From: Bacteroides sp. | GTDB lineage: Bacteria; Bacteroidota; Bacteroidia; Bacteroidales; Muribaculaceae | Assembly (NCBI GenBank): GCA_023666905.1 | Contig: JAMPBC010000008.1 | Span: 1 to 51,584 of the forward strand | Direction of reading: 5' to 3' | Length of the DNA: 51,584 bases | Part shown: positions 49,988 to 51,584 of the stretch, piece after piece | Position numbering within the stretch: the stretch's first letter is position 1 | Layout of the letters: each line of letters starts with the position of its first letter | Translations under genes and position numbers: made by a program | The notes under the pieces: model-generated | The model's input: the letters and a program-made list of their open reading frames with translations, nothing else | Databases searched by the model: none | What the model was told of the DNA's origin: nothing

Positions 49988-51520
49988 ATGGATAATAAAA
50001 TTTTTCTCTGCGGACTCGGAGCTTTGGCTACCGCCGGAACTGCGGCCGCCCAGGGTCAAGCATCGGCCCGCCCGAACATAATATATATAATGTGTGATGA
50101 CATGGGCTACGGCGACCTCGGTTGCTATGGTCAGAAGTTGATTTCCACTCCCAACATCGACCGCATGGCCTCAGAAGGCATGCGCTTCACCCAGGCTTAT
50201 GCCGGCAGCCCCGTTTCGGCTCCCTCTCGCGCCACTTTCATGACAGGCCAGCACTCGGGCCACACTCATGTGCGCGGAAACAAGGAGTATTGGAACAGCG
50301 GAAACCTCAACAAGTATTATGGCAGCAACCTCGACTATTCACGCGTTGGCCAGGAACCTTACGACGCCGACCACGTGATTATTCCCGAGATTTTCAAGGA
50401 CAACGGTTACACCACCGGTATGTTCGGCAAATGGGCCGGCGGTTACGAAGGTTCACACTCCACCCCCGACAAGCGCGGCATTGACGAATACTACGGCTAC
50501 ATCTGCCAGTTCCAGGCTCACCTCTACTATCCCAACTTCCTGAACGAGTTCAGCCGCTCCAACGGCGACACCGAAGTGAAGCGCGTGACTCTGGACCAGA
50601 ACATCCGGCACAGAATGTACGGCGACGATTATCTTAACCGCGAGCAGTACTCTGCCGACCTCATCCACCAGAAAGCTCTTGCATGGCTTGACAAGCAGGA
50701 TGCTTCCCAGCCCTTCCTCGGAATTTTCACTTACACACTGCCCCACGCCGAATTGGCTCAGCCTAACGATGAAATCTACCAGGCTTACAAAGATAAATTC
50801 TGCGAGTGTGAAGAAAAAACCTACGGCGGCGACCAAGGGTCGCGCTACAATCCCACCGACCATGGTCACGCGCAGTTTGCCGGCATGATTACCCGTCTTG
50901 ATGTGCAGGTGGGCGAGATTCTTGCCAAACTTAAAGAAAAAGGTCTTGACGAGAACACCATAGTCATCTTCACATCAGACAATGGCCCTCACGAAGAAGG
51001 TGGCGCCGACCAGCCTTTCTTTAACCGCGACGGTCTGCTCCAGGGACTCAAGCGCTCGACTTACGAGGGCGGTATCCGCATCCCCTTCATTGTCCGCTGG
51101 CCCGGTAAAGTGGCTGCCGGCAGCGAAAGCGACCATCAGTTTGCTTTCTATGACCTCATGGCTACTTTCTGCGACATTGCAGGCATCGAGAACTACGAAG
51201 AACGTTATCGCAACAAAAACGTTGAAAACGACTGGTTCGACGGCGTCTCCATCTATCCCACTATCATTGGCCAGGGCACTCAGCAGAAACATGACTATCT
51301 CTACTGGGAGTTCCACGAAACCAACATGCTCGGTGTTCGCAAGGGCGACTGGAAACTCGTGGTTCAGAACGGCAACTGCAAGCTCTTTGACCTTGCAACC
51401 GATATCCATGAAGACCACGACGTAGCCTCACAATATCCCGACATTGTAAACGAGCTCAAAGCCATCTGCAACGAGGCCCACACTCCCAATTCAATGTTTA
51501 ACGTGACCATGCCCCGATAA
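49988..51520 (+). CDS. Secreted arylsulfatase, serine-type (S1 family)
   Basis: A 510-residue sulfatase hydrolysing sulfate esters of glycans. Residues 1-22 are a signal peptide (LGALATAGTAAAQ). The metal-binding start is NIIYIMCDDMGYGDLGCYG. The active-site motif is S77-A-P-S-R81 in PVSAPSRATFMTGQ; Ser77 would be converted to formylglycine by a radical-SAM maturase (anSME), which is not in this window. Further sites are TSDNGPHEEGG and the EGGIRIPFIVRWPGK block. The C-terminus has no sorting-like tail. It lies 29 bp after the 802-residue protein with no terminator between. Substrate (mucin, glycosaminoglycan or other) cannot be told. Confidence 0.93.
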   Translation: MDNKIFLCGLGALATAGTAAAQGQASARPNIIYIMCDDMGYGDLGCYGQKLISTPNIDRMASEGMRFTQAYAGSPVSAPSRATFMTGQHSGHTHVRGNKEYWNSGNLNKYYGSNLDYSRVGQEPYDADHVIIPEIFKDNGYTTGMFGKWAGGYEGSHSTPDKRGIDEYYGYICQFQAHLYYPNFLNEFSRSNGDTEVKRVTLDQNIRHRMYGDDYLNREQYSADLIHQKALAWLDKQDASQPFLGIFTYTLPHAELAQPNDEIYQAYKDKFCECEEKTYGGDQGSRYNPTDHGHAQFAGMITRLDVQVGEILAKLKEKGLDENTIVIFTSDNGPHEEGGADQPFFNRDGLLQGLKRSTYEGGIRIPFIVRWPGKVAAGSESDHQFAFYDLMATFCDIAGIENYEERYRNKNVENDWFDGVSIYPTIIGQGTQQKHDYLYWEFHETNMLGVRKGDWKLVVQNGNCKLFDLATDIHEDHDVASQYPDIVNELKAICNEAHTPNSMFNVTMPR

Positions 51521-51533
51521 CCCTCGCGGTTTT

Positions 51534-51555
51534 AGAGTCCATTCGATAAGGAATG
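51534..51555 (-). repeat. Second copy of the recG-terminator hairpin half
   Basis: A 22-bp stretch identical to the reverse complement of 14473-14494. Here the far arm is split: GAATG is followed by 13 bases (51556-51568) before GGACT (51569-51573), so the outer stem AGTCC/GGACT could still pair. It lies 13 bp after the sulfatase stop and is the last structured element before the window ends. Confidence 0.55.
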
Positions 51556-51584
51556 TTAAAGCCGGGGCGGACTATCATTGAGCA

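Noticed and set aside
1..51584. tRNA, rRNA or intact insertion sequence
   Set aside because: No cloverleaf-type sequences, rRNA signatures, transposase motifs or paired terminal repeats were seen by eye on either strand; a tRNAscan run would settle the first.

Overview
The window looks like chromosomal DNA of a gut Bacteroidales, most likely a Muribaculaceae-type organism. The evidence is: Bacteroidetes -7 boxes of the form TAnnTTTG (some with TTTG/TTG at -33) ahead of most transcription units; almost no Shine-Dalgarno sequences except inside the prfB frameshift site; DUF4493/PCMD lipoproteins, WG-repeat protein, class III fructose-bisphosphatase, flavodiiron protein and serine-type sulfatase; and secreted proteins ending in a short sorting-like tail (for example VEYFNLQGVRV). 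I assign the family from pattern recognition only.

Layout. 1-0.9 kb: a scarred accessory patch with a terminator, a C10 tract, a fragment of an ADP-ribosylglycohydrolase gene and a toxin-antitoxin pair whose toxin lost its 3' end at the same junction (about 385). 1.0-3.9 kb (-): a secreted two-NPCBM GH27 alpha-galactosidase. 4.4-14.5 kb (+): acyl-CoA ligase, prfB with its programmed frameshift, then the tightly overlapping block topoisomerase IV B - coaD - S41 protease - ispD - recG. 14.7-18.2 kb (+): ndk, an M23 peptidase and two glycosyltransferases. 18.2-22.1 kb (-): a third glycosyltransferase, a CXXC-less thioredoxin-fold lipoprotein and class III FBPase.

22.2-32.3 kb (+): a Hanks-type kinase with a large unrecognised C-terminal region, a frameshifted MARPI-family remnant on the other strand, then a five-gene operon: PCMD lipoprotein, two paralogous small beta-barrel proteins, second PCMD lipoprotein and a WG-repeat protein. 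Both lipoprotein genes appear to use non-ATG starts. This is the best candidate for an undescribed envelope system. 32.4-34.6 kb (+): flavodiiron protein and malate dehydrogenase. 34.8-37.1 kb (-): lpxB - low-molecular-weight tyrosine phosphatase - SlyD-like isomerase. 37.2-39.1 kb (+): MsbA-like ABC exporter, followed by an orphan promoter-terminator pair that predicts a roughly 115-nt RNA. 39.3-41.5 kb (-): dnaG, divergent from a periplasmic-binding lipoprotein (41.6 kb) over a 57-bp spacer with a -7 box for each gene. 42.9-51.5 kb: a secreted protein, a U32 peptidase (-), a glycosyltransferase, a large secreted GEVED-type protein and a secreted sulfatase.

The window is mostly housekeeping and envelope biogenesis (lipid A, lipid export, glycosyltransfer, surface proteins) with two glycan-degradation islands (GH27 at one end, sulfatase at the other). 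No rRNA, tRNA, CRISPR array or intact insertion sequence was seen. A 22-bp piece of the recG terminator hairpin recurs inverted at the very end of the window.
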